A stretch of 64,000 bases of DNA from Parvibaculaceae bacterium PLY_AMNH_Bact1 (GTDB taxonomy: Bacteria; Pseudomonadota; Alphaproteobacteria; Parvibaculales; Parvibaculaceae): assembly GCA_032881465.1 (NCBI GenBank), contig CP126168.1, positions 2,542,001 through 2,606,000 of the forward strand, read 5' to 3'. A program made the translations under genes and the position numbers. Positions 1 through 7,168 of this stretch are shown here, one piece after another (position 1 is the stretch's first letter; every line of letters begins with the position of its first letter). The notes below the pieces were generated by a model. The model did no database searches. It worked only from the letters and a program-made list of their open reading frames with translations, and was not told the origin of the DNA.

Positions 1-415
1 CCACATCATCGCAGAGATCAAAATGAGTATGCAGGGCGTCAACCATACGCGCCCAGTCCTCTGGCGTCAGCATGGTGGGGCTGCCCCCACCCCAATGAAT
101 ATGAGCAACGGGAAAGCGTGCGGGGAGCGCCTCGGCGAGAAGCGCGATTTCTTTCAGGACATGATCTACATAAGAGGCGACCGGGTCATAACGCGCCACA
201 ATCTTGGTATTGCACCCGCAGAACCAGCACATCGCGGCACAAAAAGGCACATGAATGTAGAGCGACAGCGGTTTTGACCGGTCGAGGTCCGTCAACCACG
301 CGCGATAAACATCCTCTCCAACGCTGTCTGAGAAATGAGGGGCTGTGGGATAGCTCGTGTAGCGCGGCACCGGCCGGTCATACTTAAGAGCAAGAGAAAG
401 CGAAGAACGAGTCAT
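1..415 (-). CDS. hemN: Oxygen-independent coproporphyrinogen III oxidase, N-terminal part (cut by window start)
   Basis: Radical-SAM enzyme that decarboxylates coproporphyrinogen III to protoporphyrinogen IX without oxygen, in the cytoplasm. The visible ~138 codons begin at the ATG at 413-415 (reverse strand). Early residues include a PRYTSYPTAPHF stretch typical of HemN, then HVPFCAAMCWFCGCN with the CxxxCxxC [4Fe-4S]/SAM motif and the extra CxC cysteine of true HemN, then a GGGSPT motif (GGGTPT in the family). The remainder lies outside the window. It is divergent from hemF, the aerobic isoenzyme, across 128 bp that carry an FNR-like palindrome. The HemN-type CxxxCxxCxC favours true HemN over the HemW paralogue. 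Confidence 0.93.
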   Translation of the reverse strand, partial: MTRSSLSLALKYDRPVPRYTSYPTAPHFSDSVGEDVYRAWLTDLDRSKPLSLYIHVPFCAAMCWFCGCNTKIVARYDPVASYVDHVLKEIALLAEALPARFPVAHIHWGGGSPTMLTPEDWARMVDALHTHFDLCDDV

Positions 416-485
416 GAGATACTTCAGTTTTGGGCCACACCGACATATTGTGCGCCAACCTAAACATCACACGCCCGTCCGTGCC

Positions 486-499
486 TTGACCCAAATCAT
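486..499. promoter_or_regulatory. Candidate FNR/FnrL binding site between hemN and hemF
   Basis: TTGAC-CCAA-ATCAT matches the FNR consensus TTGAT-N4-ATCAA at 8 of 10 positions and lies in the hemN/hemF intergenic region, about 70 bp from the hemN start and 45 bp from the hemF start. Oxygen control of hemN by FNR/FnrL is well known in proteobacteria. Assignment of this site is by match and context only. Confidence 0.5.
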
Positions 500-543
500 G
501 GGGCCAAATAATGAAAACGGCGCGCCATAACAACAGAGTGAAC

Positions 544-1416
544 ATGGATATCGACGCCGCAAAGACCAAAGCTGAAACCTGGTTCCAATCGCTTCGCGAC
601 GAGATCTGCGCGTCCTACGAACAGTTAGAAGACGAACTGACCGGCACCTTGTCTGATAGACCTGCCGGGCGTTTTGAACGCACTCCATGGAATCGGGGCG
701 ACGCAAACGAAGAAAAAGGCGGCGGCGTCATGTCCGTCATGAAAGGCCGCGTCTTTGAGAAAGTAGGCGTCCATACCTCGTCTGTGTTTGGTGAATTCTC
801 TGAGGAGTTCCGCGCACAAATTCCTGGCGCCGATGAAGACCCGCGCTTCTGGGCAAGCGGCATCTCTCTCATCGCCCATCCGCAGAACCCGAACGTGCCT
901 GCCGTGCATATGAACACCCGCATGATCGTCACCACCAAATGGTGGTTCGGTGGCGGTGCTGACTTAACACCCGTGCTTGATCGCAACCGGACCCAGGAAC
1001 ACAAAGACACTATTGATTTTCATGCCGCCATGAAAGCGCCCTGCGACACCCATGGAAGCGACTTCTATGAACGCTTCAAAAAATGGTGTGATGAGTATTT
1101 CTACCTGCCCCATCGCGATGAACCCCGCGGTATTGGTGGCATCTTTTATGACCGTCATAATACGGGCGACTGGGACAAGGACTTTGCCTTCACCCAGGAT
1201 GTTGGCCGCGCCTTCCGCGACATCTATCCAACGCTGGTCCGTCGACACGTTGACGAGCCATGGACGGAAGCTGACCGGGAAGAACAACTGATCCGGCGCG
1301 GGCGTTATGTGGAATTCAACCTTCTCTACGACAGGGGCACAACCTTTGGCCTCAAGACCGGCGGCAATGTGGACTCAATCCTGTCCTCTATGCCACCCGA
1401 AGTGAAATGGCCTTGA
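544..1416 (+). CDS. hemF: Oxygen-dependent coproporphyrinogen III oxidase
   Basis: Aerobic coproporphyrinogen III oxidase, 290 aa, cytoplasmic, cofactor-free; it converts coproporphyrinogen III to protoporphyrinogen IX with O2. The family signature [12 protein letters not shown] sits near residue 138, preceded by the VHMNTRM substrate strand, and the C-terminal part carries the [16 protein letters not shown](xFGL) block. Length fits the family (about 300 aa). An upstream in-frame ATG at 511 would add 11 residues; I prefer 544 because [14 protein letters not shown] resembles the start of alphaproteobacterial HemF proteins. The gene pairs with divergent hemN to cover both aerobic and anaerobic heme synthesis. 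Confidence 0.95.
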   Translation: MDIDAAKTKAETWFQSLRDEICASYEQLEDELTGTLSDRPAGRFERTPWNRGDANEEKGGGVMSVMKGRVFEKVGVHTSSVFGEFSEEFRAQIPGADEDPRFWASGISLIAHPQNPNVPAVHMNTRMIVTTKWWFGGGADLTPVLDRNRTQEHKDTIDFHAAMKAPCDTHGSDFYERFKKWCDEYFYLPHRDEPRGIGGIFYDRHNTGDWDKDFAFTQDVGRAFRDIYPTLVRRHVDEPWTEADREEQLIRRGRYVEFNLLYDRGTTFGLKTGGNVDSILSSMPPEVKWP

Positions 1417-1430
1417 AGCAACTTAACTCC

Positions 1431-2186
1431 TCAAAAATGCGCGGCGTAGCCACCATCAACAAAAAGCACATGGCCGGTGACATAGGACGCAGCCTCTGAC
1501 GCGAGGAATACCGCTGCACCGCCAATCTCTTCCGGGCACGCCCACCGCCCCAGGCTTGTGCGTTGCTCAAGCCATCTGTCGATAGTGGGATCAGTTGTCA
1601 TCTCGTCATTGCGTTCCGTCGCAAAGAAACCCGGTGCAATAGCATTCACGGTGATCTGCCGTTCGCCGAGCTCCGCCGCCAATGCCCGCGTAAGAGATTC
1701 AAGCCCGCCTTTCGCAATCGTGTAAGGCGTGTCGCCCTTGTTCGACAGTGGCCCAGCAATCGACGTGATGTTGATGATGCGCCCGCCTGCGCTCATAAGC
1801 GCTGCGGCGCGGCGCGACAGATCAAAAGGCGCCACAAGATTTACATTGAGCATCGTGCGCACATCGTCGAGCGAATGGTCATCCAGCGCACGACGATCGC
1901 GGAGCCCCACATTGTTCACAAGAATGTCGAGCCCATCATCTCGAAGCGCGTCGAACGCAGAAGCGACAGCCACTTCGTCCGCGACATCAAATACGAGAGG
2001 CTGCACGTCACCTTCCATACGGAGCTTGTCCGCAGCACCCCTCGCTCGTGCCGCATCACGCCCGTTCAGCAGAACTTGCGCACCGGCCTCAGCAAATGCT
2101 TTTGCAATCTCAAACCCAAGGCCTTGCGTCGCACCCGTAACGAGCGCCCGCTTGCCTGAAAGGGAGAAAACTGATCCTTCACCCAC
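1431..2186 (-). CDS. SDR family oxidoreductase (gluconate 5-dehydrogenase-like)
   Basis: Classical short-chain dehydrogenase/reductase of 251 aa. It has the N-terminal Rossmann motif TGATQGLG, the NNVG motif after strand 4 (NNAG in most SDRs), an active-site Ser in NITSIAG, Tyr-x-x-x-Lys in YTIAKGG, and the PG motif in NAIAPGFFATE. The C-terminal SYVTGHVLFVDGG is standard. The family resemblance is to gluconate 5-dehydrogenase and 3-oxoacyl-ACP reductase-like SDRs; the substrate cannot be told from sequence. It is the last gene of a leftward operon and starts 3 bp after the stop of the CCA-adding enzyme gene, so translation is probably coupled. It ends 14 bp from convergent hemF with no obvious terminator. 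Confidence 0.85.
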   Translation of the reverse strand: MGEGSVFSLSGKRALVTGATQGLGFEIAKAFAEAGAQVLLNGRDAARARGAADKLRMEGDVQPLVFDVADEVAVASAFDALRDDGLDILVNNVGLRDRRALDDHSLDDVRTMLNVNLVAPFDLSRRAAALMSAGGRIINITSIAGPLSNKGDTPYTIAKGGLESLTRALAAELGERQITVNAIAPGFFATERNDEMTTDPTIDRWLEQRTSLGRWACPEEIGGAAVFLASEAASYVTGHVLFVDGGYAAHF

Positions 2187-2189
2187 GAC

Positions 2190-3446
2190 TCAATACACCG
2201 TTGCCTGAACGACAGCCTTCAACCGTTCGATGATGGAGAACTCATCTTCGATGAAGCCCGCATCAACCCACCATTCTTCGACCTCTTTGTAGACTCGGCC
2301 CATCTCCGGCCCCTCCGGAACGCCAGCGGCCTTCATCATGGAACCATTAAGGGCGAGCTTGGGCCGTTCCCAGCTGTCCGCCATCGCAAGCAGCGCCCGC
2401 CATTGCATGGCATTGGCACCTTTCTTGTCCGTCGCCCAGCCGAGCATGACCCGGTCTTTGAAACACTGCACGCCCATGAGGTAGAGCGCTTTGTGCACTT
2501 CACGCACAGAGAGATAGCAGACGATTTTCGTTTCATCGGTCTGCATATTTTTGGTGCGATCACGATCCTTCTTAGACAACTTCAACCGGTTCGCAAGCGC
2601 CTCAACACCATCTGCGTCAAGTTCCAGCGCACTTGAGAGGCGCAGCACAGGATCAGATGTAAAGAGCTGGTTCGCTTCAATATCCACGACCGCTTCCAGT
2701 CGGTCGAGGCGTGTCGCCTCTGGCAGAACGAGCGGAAGAATACCCGTCGCCGCCATTTGCCGAAGCGCGTCTCCCGCTTCATCTGCGCCAAGTAACTTTA
2801 GAAGCTCCGCTTGCACCCGCTCTGCTGAGAGCTGCTTCAGACCATCAGCCTCTTCGGCACAGGCCCTAAGGCCAGCTGCATCCGGCTCACCCGATCCATA
2901 ATGCGCATGAAAACGAAAGAACCGCAGGATCCGCAGATAGTCTTCGCGGATACGGTCATGGGGATCGCCGATAAACCGCACCAGGCGAGCATCCAGGTCA
3001 GCGCGACCGCTGAGCGGGTCATGCACCGTTCCATCCATATCCGCATAGAGCGCATTCATAGTGAAGTCGCGCCGCTTCGCGTCCTCCACCCAGTCTTGCG
3101 TGAACGCGACATCTGCCCGCCGACCGTCGGTCGCCACATCGACACGAAGCGTTGTCACTTCGAAATGTTTGCCGTCGAGGACCGCCGTTACCGTGCCGTG
3201 ATCAAAGCCGGTCGGTACGACTTTGACGCCCGCCGCTTCCAGAAGCTGCGTTGCTTCAGCCGGCGCATGAACCGTGGCGACATCCACATCACTGACGGGT
3301 TCCATCAAAAGCGCATTGCGCACGCATCCGCCAACAAAACGCGCTTGGCACTCCTTACCGCCAAGCGCTTCCATCACTTTCTGCGTGGTCGCATTTTTCA
3401 ACCAGTCATGGACAGCGAGTTCGCCTCGCTTTTGTTCACTCATCAC
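2190..3446 (-). CDS. cca: CCA tRNA nucleotidyltransferase
   Basis: Adds or repairs the 3' CCA end of tRNAs; class II nucleotidyltransferase of 418 aa, cytoplasmic. The head domain shows GGCVRNALL (phosphate-binding GG), the DVDVAT catalytic Asp pair, and the RRDFTMNALYAD motif that contacts ribose and base; DYLRILRFFRFHA (residues ~165-178) belongs to the neck. The C-terminal body is helical. The gene lies downstream of a Nudix CoA pyrophosphatase and a DUF6111 gene, an arrangement I recall from other alphaproteobacteria. Poly(A) polymerase I shares the head domain, but length and organism favour the CCA-adding enzyme. A GGGAG ribosome-binding site precedes the tandem ATG-ATG start. Confidence 0.92.
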   Translation of the reverse strand: MMSEQKRGELAVHDWLKNATTQKVMEALGGKECQARFVGGCVRNALLMEPVSDVDVATVHAPAEATQLLEAAGVKVVPTGFDHGTVTAVLDGKHFEVTTLRVDVATDGRRADVAFTQDWVEDAKRRDFTMNALYADMDGTVHDPLSGRADLDARLVRFIGDPHDRIREDYLRILRFFRFHAHYGSGEPDAAGLRACAEEADGLKQLSAERVQAELLKLLGADEAGDALRQMAATGILPLVLPEATRLDRLEAVVDIEANQLFTSDPVLRLSSALELDADGVEALANRLKLSKKDRDRTKNMQTDETKIVCYLSVREVHKALYLMGVQCFKDRVMLGWATDKKGANAMQWRALLAMADSWERPKLALNGSMMKAAGVPEGPEMGRVYKEVEEWWVDAGFIEDEFSIIERLKAVVQATVY

Positions 3447-3472
3447 CTGCTCCCAAATCCAGTCTCAGGGTC

Positions 3473-3739
3473 CTACTCGACCGTGCCAGATTGAATTTCA
3501 CCGTCGATCAATCGTGCGGGCTCATAGTCAGTACCCGCTGTGTTGGCGGTGTAGATTCCGGCAACGACCATACTCCCAACGCCCAGCGTCAATCCGGCGA
3601 CGATCAGCCACCCGAAGGGCGCTTCGCTCCACTTAAGGTCCGGGCGATCCTCGGCCTTGCGGGAAATCAGGATAAACACCCAATAGGTCGCAAAAGGGAG
3701 AAGAAAAAAAAGGAAGTTAATGAGGAAGCGCGCCATCAA
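3473..3739 (-). CDS. DUF6111 family small membrane protein
   Basis: 88-aa protein with two predicted membrane helices (residues ~5-25 and ~45-65) joined by a short polar loop with RKAEDRPDLKWSEAP, and a hydrophilic tail. It resembles the DUF6111 family found in alphaproteobacteria next to Nudix CoA pyrophosphatase and CCA-adding enzyme genes. Function is unknown. Its ATG overlaps the stop of the upstream Nudix gene by 4 bp (ATGA), so it belongs to the operon. Confidence 0.8.
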   Translation of the reverse strand: MMARFLINFLFFLLPFATYWVFILISRKAEDRPDLKWSEAPFGWLIVAGLTLGVGSMVVAGIYTANTAGTDYEPARLIDGEIQSGTVE

Positions 3740-4383
3740 GAATTCGTCCCATCTTGTAGCCGATCATGGAGGTTCCGGATCATACCGGCTGTTGCGCCCC
3801 ATATATAGTGACCCTGATAGGGCATTGCATAATAGGCGCGGCGTTTTCCACGCCAAAAAACACTATGGCGTTCATGGTTATCGACATTCATGAGAAAGTT
3901 GAGCGGCACTTCAAATATTTCGGCCACTTCACCCGGTTCCGGCGTCAACGAAAAGCCCGGACGCACAAAGGAGATCACCGGCAGGATACGAAACCCGGTA
4001 CCAGTCTCGTAAGGGTTCAGGAACCCGGCAACATCCACAAAAGAACGGTCGAGCCCAACCTCCTCTTCCGCTTCACGCAGCGCCCCGTCGACAGGCGTCT
4101 CACCTGGATCAACTTTGCCACCTGGAAAAGCCACTTGACCGGAATGGGAATTGAGATGATCGGCGCGACGTGTAAGCAAAACCGTCGGCCCTGCCTCATG
4201 TTCAATGATCGGCACGAGCACAGCCGCAAGCCGAAGATCAGGTCGGTCCTTTGGATCAACCCAATCGTCAGGGTTCAGGTCTTTGTCACCCCGAACACCA
4301 GCCCCCGTCGGTTCCAGAATGCGGTCCAGCGACGGGGTTTCCAGATCAATGCTGGCAAGAATGCGTGCTTTGTAATCTTCCAT
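3736..4383 (-). CDS. Nudix hydrolase, CoA pyrophosphatase type
   Basis: 215-aa cytoplasmic Nudix enzyme, likely splitting CoA and its derivatives to 4'-phosphopantetheine and 3',5'-ADP. The complete Nudix box GX5EX7REUXEEXGU is present at residues ~90-112 (GGKVDPGETPVDGALREAEEE followed by VGL, counted in two pieces). Upstream TRRADHLNSHSGQVAFPGG matches the UPF0035 motif that marks CoA pyrophosphatases (NudL type). It follows the DUF1285 gene by 5 bp and overlaps the DUF6111 gene by 4 bp. Assignment to CoA rests on that motif; the substrate was not otherwise testable. Confidence 0.88.
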   Translation of the reverse strand: MEDYKARILASIDLETPSLDRILEPTGAGVRGDKDLNPDDWVDPKDRPDLRLAAVLVPIIEHEAGPTVLLTRRADHLNSHSGQVAFPGGKVDPGETPVDGALREAEEEVGLDRSFVDVAGFLNPYETGTGFRILPVISFVRPGFSLTPEPGEVAEIFEVPLNFLMNVDNHERHSVFWRGKRRAYYAMPYQGHYIWGATAGMIRNLHDRLQDGTNS

Positions 4384-4388
4384 AAACC

Positions 4389-5021
4389 TCAGGCCACCAA
4401 CTCGCCCGCAGGCATGAACTTGTAGAAATCACCGGAACTCCAAACGCCGAACCAGCGCGCACCGTCTATCTCTTCTTCGACGCCAAGCTCCACGAGGTCG
4501 TAAAAGACTGCCCGGTTGATGAGCGCTTCGAGCCGGGCTCGAACCAGCACGTAAGGCGCAGGCTCCCCGGTCGCTTTATCCACCTCAAACCGCATCGGGT
4601 GATCGACGTCGACCGTCACAATATCGCCGACGCTCGTTTTAAACGAGAGAACCTGAGTCCGTCCCTCCCCCTCAACCGTCATCGCCACCGCCAAGAAGGG
4701 GACATCATCGACCGTAATCCCGATCTTCTCGACCGGGGTGACAAGGAAGTACTCATCCTCATCTTTCCGCAAAACCGTCGAAAAAAGCCGCACTAGCCGT
4801 TCGCGCCCAATTGGTGAACCCAGATAATGCCAGGTCCCGTCCCGCTTGATCCGCATATCCAGATCACCACAGAAAGGTGGGTTCCAGAGGTGCACCGGCG
4901 GCAAGCCCCGCGCCTTTTCCCCTGCGGCTTGGGCGGCCCCTAAGCCTTTGAGAACTTCGGTCGGTGCCCGCGCTGCCGGATCAGCTGAGCCGCCATCTTC
5001 CGTTTTTTCGCTCCCAGACAT
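4389..5021 (-). CDS. DUF1285 domain-containing protein
   Basis: 210-aa protein whose residues ~40-200 match the DUF1285 family: PPVHLWNPPFCGDLDMRI at the start of the domain, LGSPIGRERLVRLFSTVLR, then the VTPVEKIGITVDDVPF segment. The first 40 residues are polar and Ala-rich, probably disordered. It has no signal peptide or membrane helix. Function is unknown; the family has a small two-domain beta-rich fold in solved structures. It is the first gene of the leftward five-gene operon with a Nudix hydrolase, DUF6111, the CCA-adding enzyme and an SDR, and diverges from the MoxR operon across ~215 bp. Confidence 0.85.
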   Translation of the reverse strand: MSGSEKTEDGGSADPAARAPTEVLKGLGAAQAAGEKARGLPPVHLWNPPFCGDLDMRIKRDGTWHYLGSPIGRERLVRLFSTVLRKDEDEYFLVTPVEKIGITVDDVPFLAVAMTVEGEGRTQVLSFKTSVGDIVTVDVDHPMRFEVDKATGEPAPYVLVRARLEALINRAVFYDLVELGVEEEIDGARWFGVWSSGDFYKFMPAGELVA

Positions 5022-5113
5022 CTAAAACCTAGCTCCTCACAACCTTGTCATGTCCCCGAAAGTATCCTCAAGCCCCAAAGCCGGGTCATAATGACCGCTG
5101 ACTGGGCCAAAAA

Positions 5114-5131
5114 TGACCGATTTGGCGGTCA
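5114..5131. promoter_or_regulatory. Short perfect inverted repeat upstream of moxR
   Basis: TGACCG-ATTTGG-CGGTCA, 6-bp arms and 6-bp spacer, in the divergent region between the DUF1285 and MoxR operons; another TGACCG occurs at about 5090. It could be an operator for a dimeric regulator. A 6-bp palindrome can arise by chance, so this is weak. Confidence 0.25.
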
Positions 5132-5237
5132 CAAAGAGGACACGAGTCCCGTTACACTGGCTAAACGAAGACAAAAAGCCACCGATTCCCCCGTGCCGGG
5201 CCTTATTCCCGTCTCACGCAACCATATATGTAGGGCA

Positions 5238-6236
5238 ATGCAGACAGTCAGTGAAGAAGGCGGCGACGTCGTCAAAGAAATTGAAGCCGCTGGTGAGAAG
5301 ATCGCTCGGGCGAAGTCAGCTATTGGCGAGATCATCTATGGGCAGGAGCCAGTGGTCGACCAGACACTCATCACCGTGCTGGCCGGTGGTCATGCGCTCC
5401 TTGTAGGAGTTCCAGGCCTTGCCAAAACCCTGCTGGTGCACACGATGGGGACAGTTCTTGGCCTAGATGACAAACGCGTCCAGTTCACACCGGACCTCAT
5501 GCCAGCCGATATTGTGGGTTCAGAGGTGCTGGAGGAAAGCGACAGCGGCAAGCGCAATTTCCGCTTCATCCCCGGGCCGGTCTTTTGCCAGCTCCTCATG
5601 GCCGATGAGATCAACCGTGCCAGCCCGCGCACGCAGTCAGCACTTCTCCAGGCCATGCAGGAACATCACGTCACAGTCGCAGGCCAACGTCACGAACTGC
5701 CACGCCCCTTCCATGTGCTGGCGACCCAAAACCCGCTGGAGCAGGAAGGCACCTATCCTTTGCCAGAGGCCCAGCTCGACCGGTTTTTGATGGAGATCGA
5801 CGTCCACTACCCAGATCTGGAAGCAGAGCGCCGTATGCTGCTCGCAACCACTGGATCAGACGAAACGACAGCCAAGCAGGTTCTGACGGCCGACGAACTG
5901 AAGGGGATCCAGCGCCTTGTCCGCCGCATTCCCGTAGGTGATCAGGTCGTCGATACGATCCTGGAACTTGTGAGAAGTGCCCGCCCGCATGAGGGTGACG
6001 TAGCTGAGGTTGCCGAACATGTTGCCTGGGGGCCTGGCCCCCGCGCGAGCCAGGCACTGATGCTCGCTGTTCGGGTTCGAGCCATGATGGATGGCCGCTT
6101 TGCGCCGTCCGTCGACGATGTGGTCGCCCTAGCGGAACCGGTGCTGCGCCATCGCATGGCACTCACCTTTGCCGCCCGCGCAGAGGGCGTCACTGTTGCG
6201 GGAGTCATTGACCGCCTGACGAAACGGCTCGGGTAA
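5238..6236 (+). CDS. MoxR family AAA+ ATPase
   Basis: 332-aa chaperone-like AAA+ ATPase of the MoxR group. It shows Walker A GVPGLAKT (GxxGxAKT), Walker B LLMADEINRA, sensor and arginine-finger region QNPLEQEGTYPLPEAQLDRF, and the C-terminal lid with ARPHEGDV and GPRASQAL. The reading frame is open to 5091, but the conserved MoxR start (EIEAAGEKIARAKSAIGEIIYGQ) follows directly on the ATG at 5238, so I use that start. It is the first gene of a four-gene operon with DUF58, BatA/DUF4159 and VWA/GATase membrane proteins. MoxR proteins in such operons are thought to act on the VWA-domain partner proteins; the actual target here is unknown. Confidence 0.93.
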   Translation: MQTVSEEGGDVVKEIEAAGEKIARAKSAIGEIIYGQEPVVDQTLITVLAGGHALLVGVPGLAKTLLVHTMGTVLGLDDKRVQFTPDLMPADIVGSEVLEESDSGKRNFRFIPGPVFCQLLMADEINRASPRTQSALLQAMQEHHVTVAGQRHELPRPFHVLATQNPLEQEGTYPLPEAQLDRFLMEIDVHYPDLEAERRMLLATTGSDETTAKQVLTADELKGIQRLVRRIPVGDQVVDTILELVRSARPHEGDVAEVAEHVAWGPGPRASQALMLAVRVRAMMDGRFAPSVDDVVALAEPVLRHRMALTFAARAEGVTVAGVIDRLTKRLG

Positions 6237-6244
6237 CACGCCTC

Positions 6245-7168
6245 ATGGCCAAACTGTCGACCAGACCTGAGGGCACGACCACTTTTGCCGAAGCCCAATC
6301 TCTGAGCGCGACCCTGCCGCCCTTGATGGCAGAAGCTGAGCGTGTCGCAAACACGGTTGAGCAAGGCATCCACGGACGCAGGCGGACGGGGCCAGGAGAG
6401 AGCTTCTGGCAATACAGACGCTACGACACCGGCGACACAGCAAGCGCTGTTGATTGGCGCCAGTCCGCCCGGTCCCAGCATCTCTTCGTGCGGGAGAATG
6501 AATGGGATGCCTCCCAAAGCGTTTGGCTTTGGTGTGATCAATCGGCCTCCATGGCTTATCGATCTGACTTCGCCCCTTGCCTCAAGCAAGATCGAGCTCT
6601 GATCTTGGGTTTGGCACTCGCAAACCTGCTTACTCGGGCGGGAGAGCGGGTTGCAGCTCTCGGCCAAGACGGCATGCCGACCAGCGGACGTACAGGACTT
6701 GACCGATTGAGCAATCATTGGCTGGGCAACGAGGCAGAGGTCGGCGACCAATCAGGTTTGCCGCCCCTTCAAGATCTACCCCGATACGCCACCATAGTGC
6801 TCATCGGCGATTTTCTTGATCCGACAGAACAACTTTCGCACCGCATCCGTCAGCTCGCCGCCTCCGGTGTGACGGGCCATCTTGTGCAAGTGTTGGACCC
6901 AGCCGAGACCGATCTCCCCTTTGATGGGCGCACGGAATTCGAAGGTGTAGAGGAAGATCTCAAACTCCTGGTGAGCCGCGCTGAATCCATCCGGACCGCC
7001 TACCAGGATCGGCTTGCGGGCCACCAAGCAGCATTGCAGGACATGGCACGGTCCATCAGCTGGTCCTTTGCCACCCACCGGACGGACCACTCTGCAACCA
7101 GCGCACTGCTCTCGCTCTATGGCGTCATTTCGGGCACTCCCGATGCTATTCAGATGGCCAGGCCCTGA
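6245..7168 (+). CDS. DUF58 domain-containing protein
   Basis: 307-aa cytoplasmic protein with the DUF58 core motif GESFWQYRRYDTGD then VDWRQSARS (family pattern DxxRxIDWKxSAR), followed by a VWA-like fold with WLWCDQSASM. DUF58 proteins almost always sit next to MoxR ATPases; they may bind metal through a degenerate VWA MIDAS. It starts 8 bp after moxR, and its stop overlaps the ATG of the next gene by one base (TGATG at 7166-7170), so translation is coupled. Confidence 0.92.
   Translation: MAKLSTRPEGTTTFAEAQSLSATLPPLMAEAERVANTVEQGIHGRRRTGPGESFWQYRRYDTGDTASAVDWRQSARSQHLFVRENEWDASQSVWLWCDQSASMAYRSDFAPCLKQDRALILGLALANLLTRAGERVAALGQDGMPTSGRTGLDRLSNHWLGNEAEVGDQSGLPPLQDLPRYATIVLIGDFLDPTEQLSHRIRQLAASGVTGHLVQVLDPAETDLPFDGRTEFEGVEEDLKLLVSRAESIRTAYQDRLAGHQAALQDMARSISWSFATHRTDHSATSALLSLYGVISGTPDAIQMARP

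Noticed and set aside
1563-2159. Plus-strand open frame of ~198 codons over the SDR gene
   Set aside because: Antisense shadow of a clear SDR gene; no domain in its translation.
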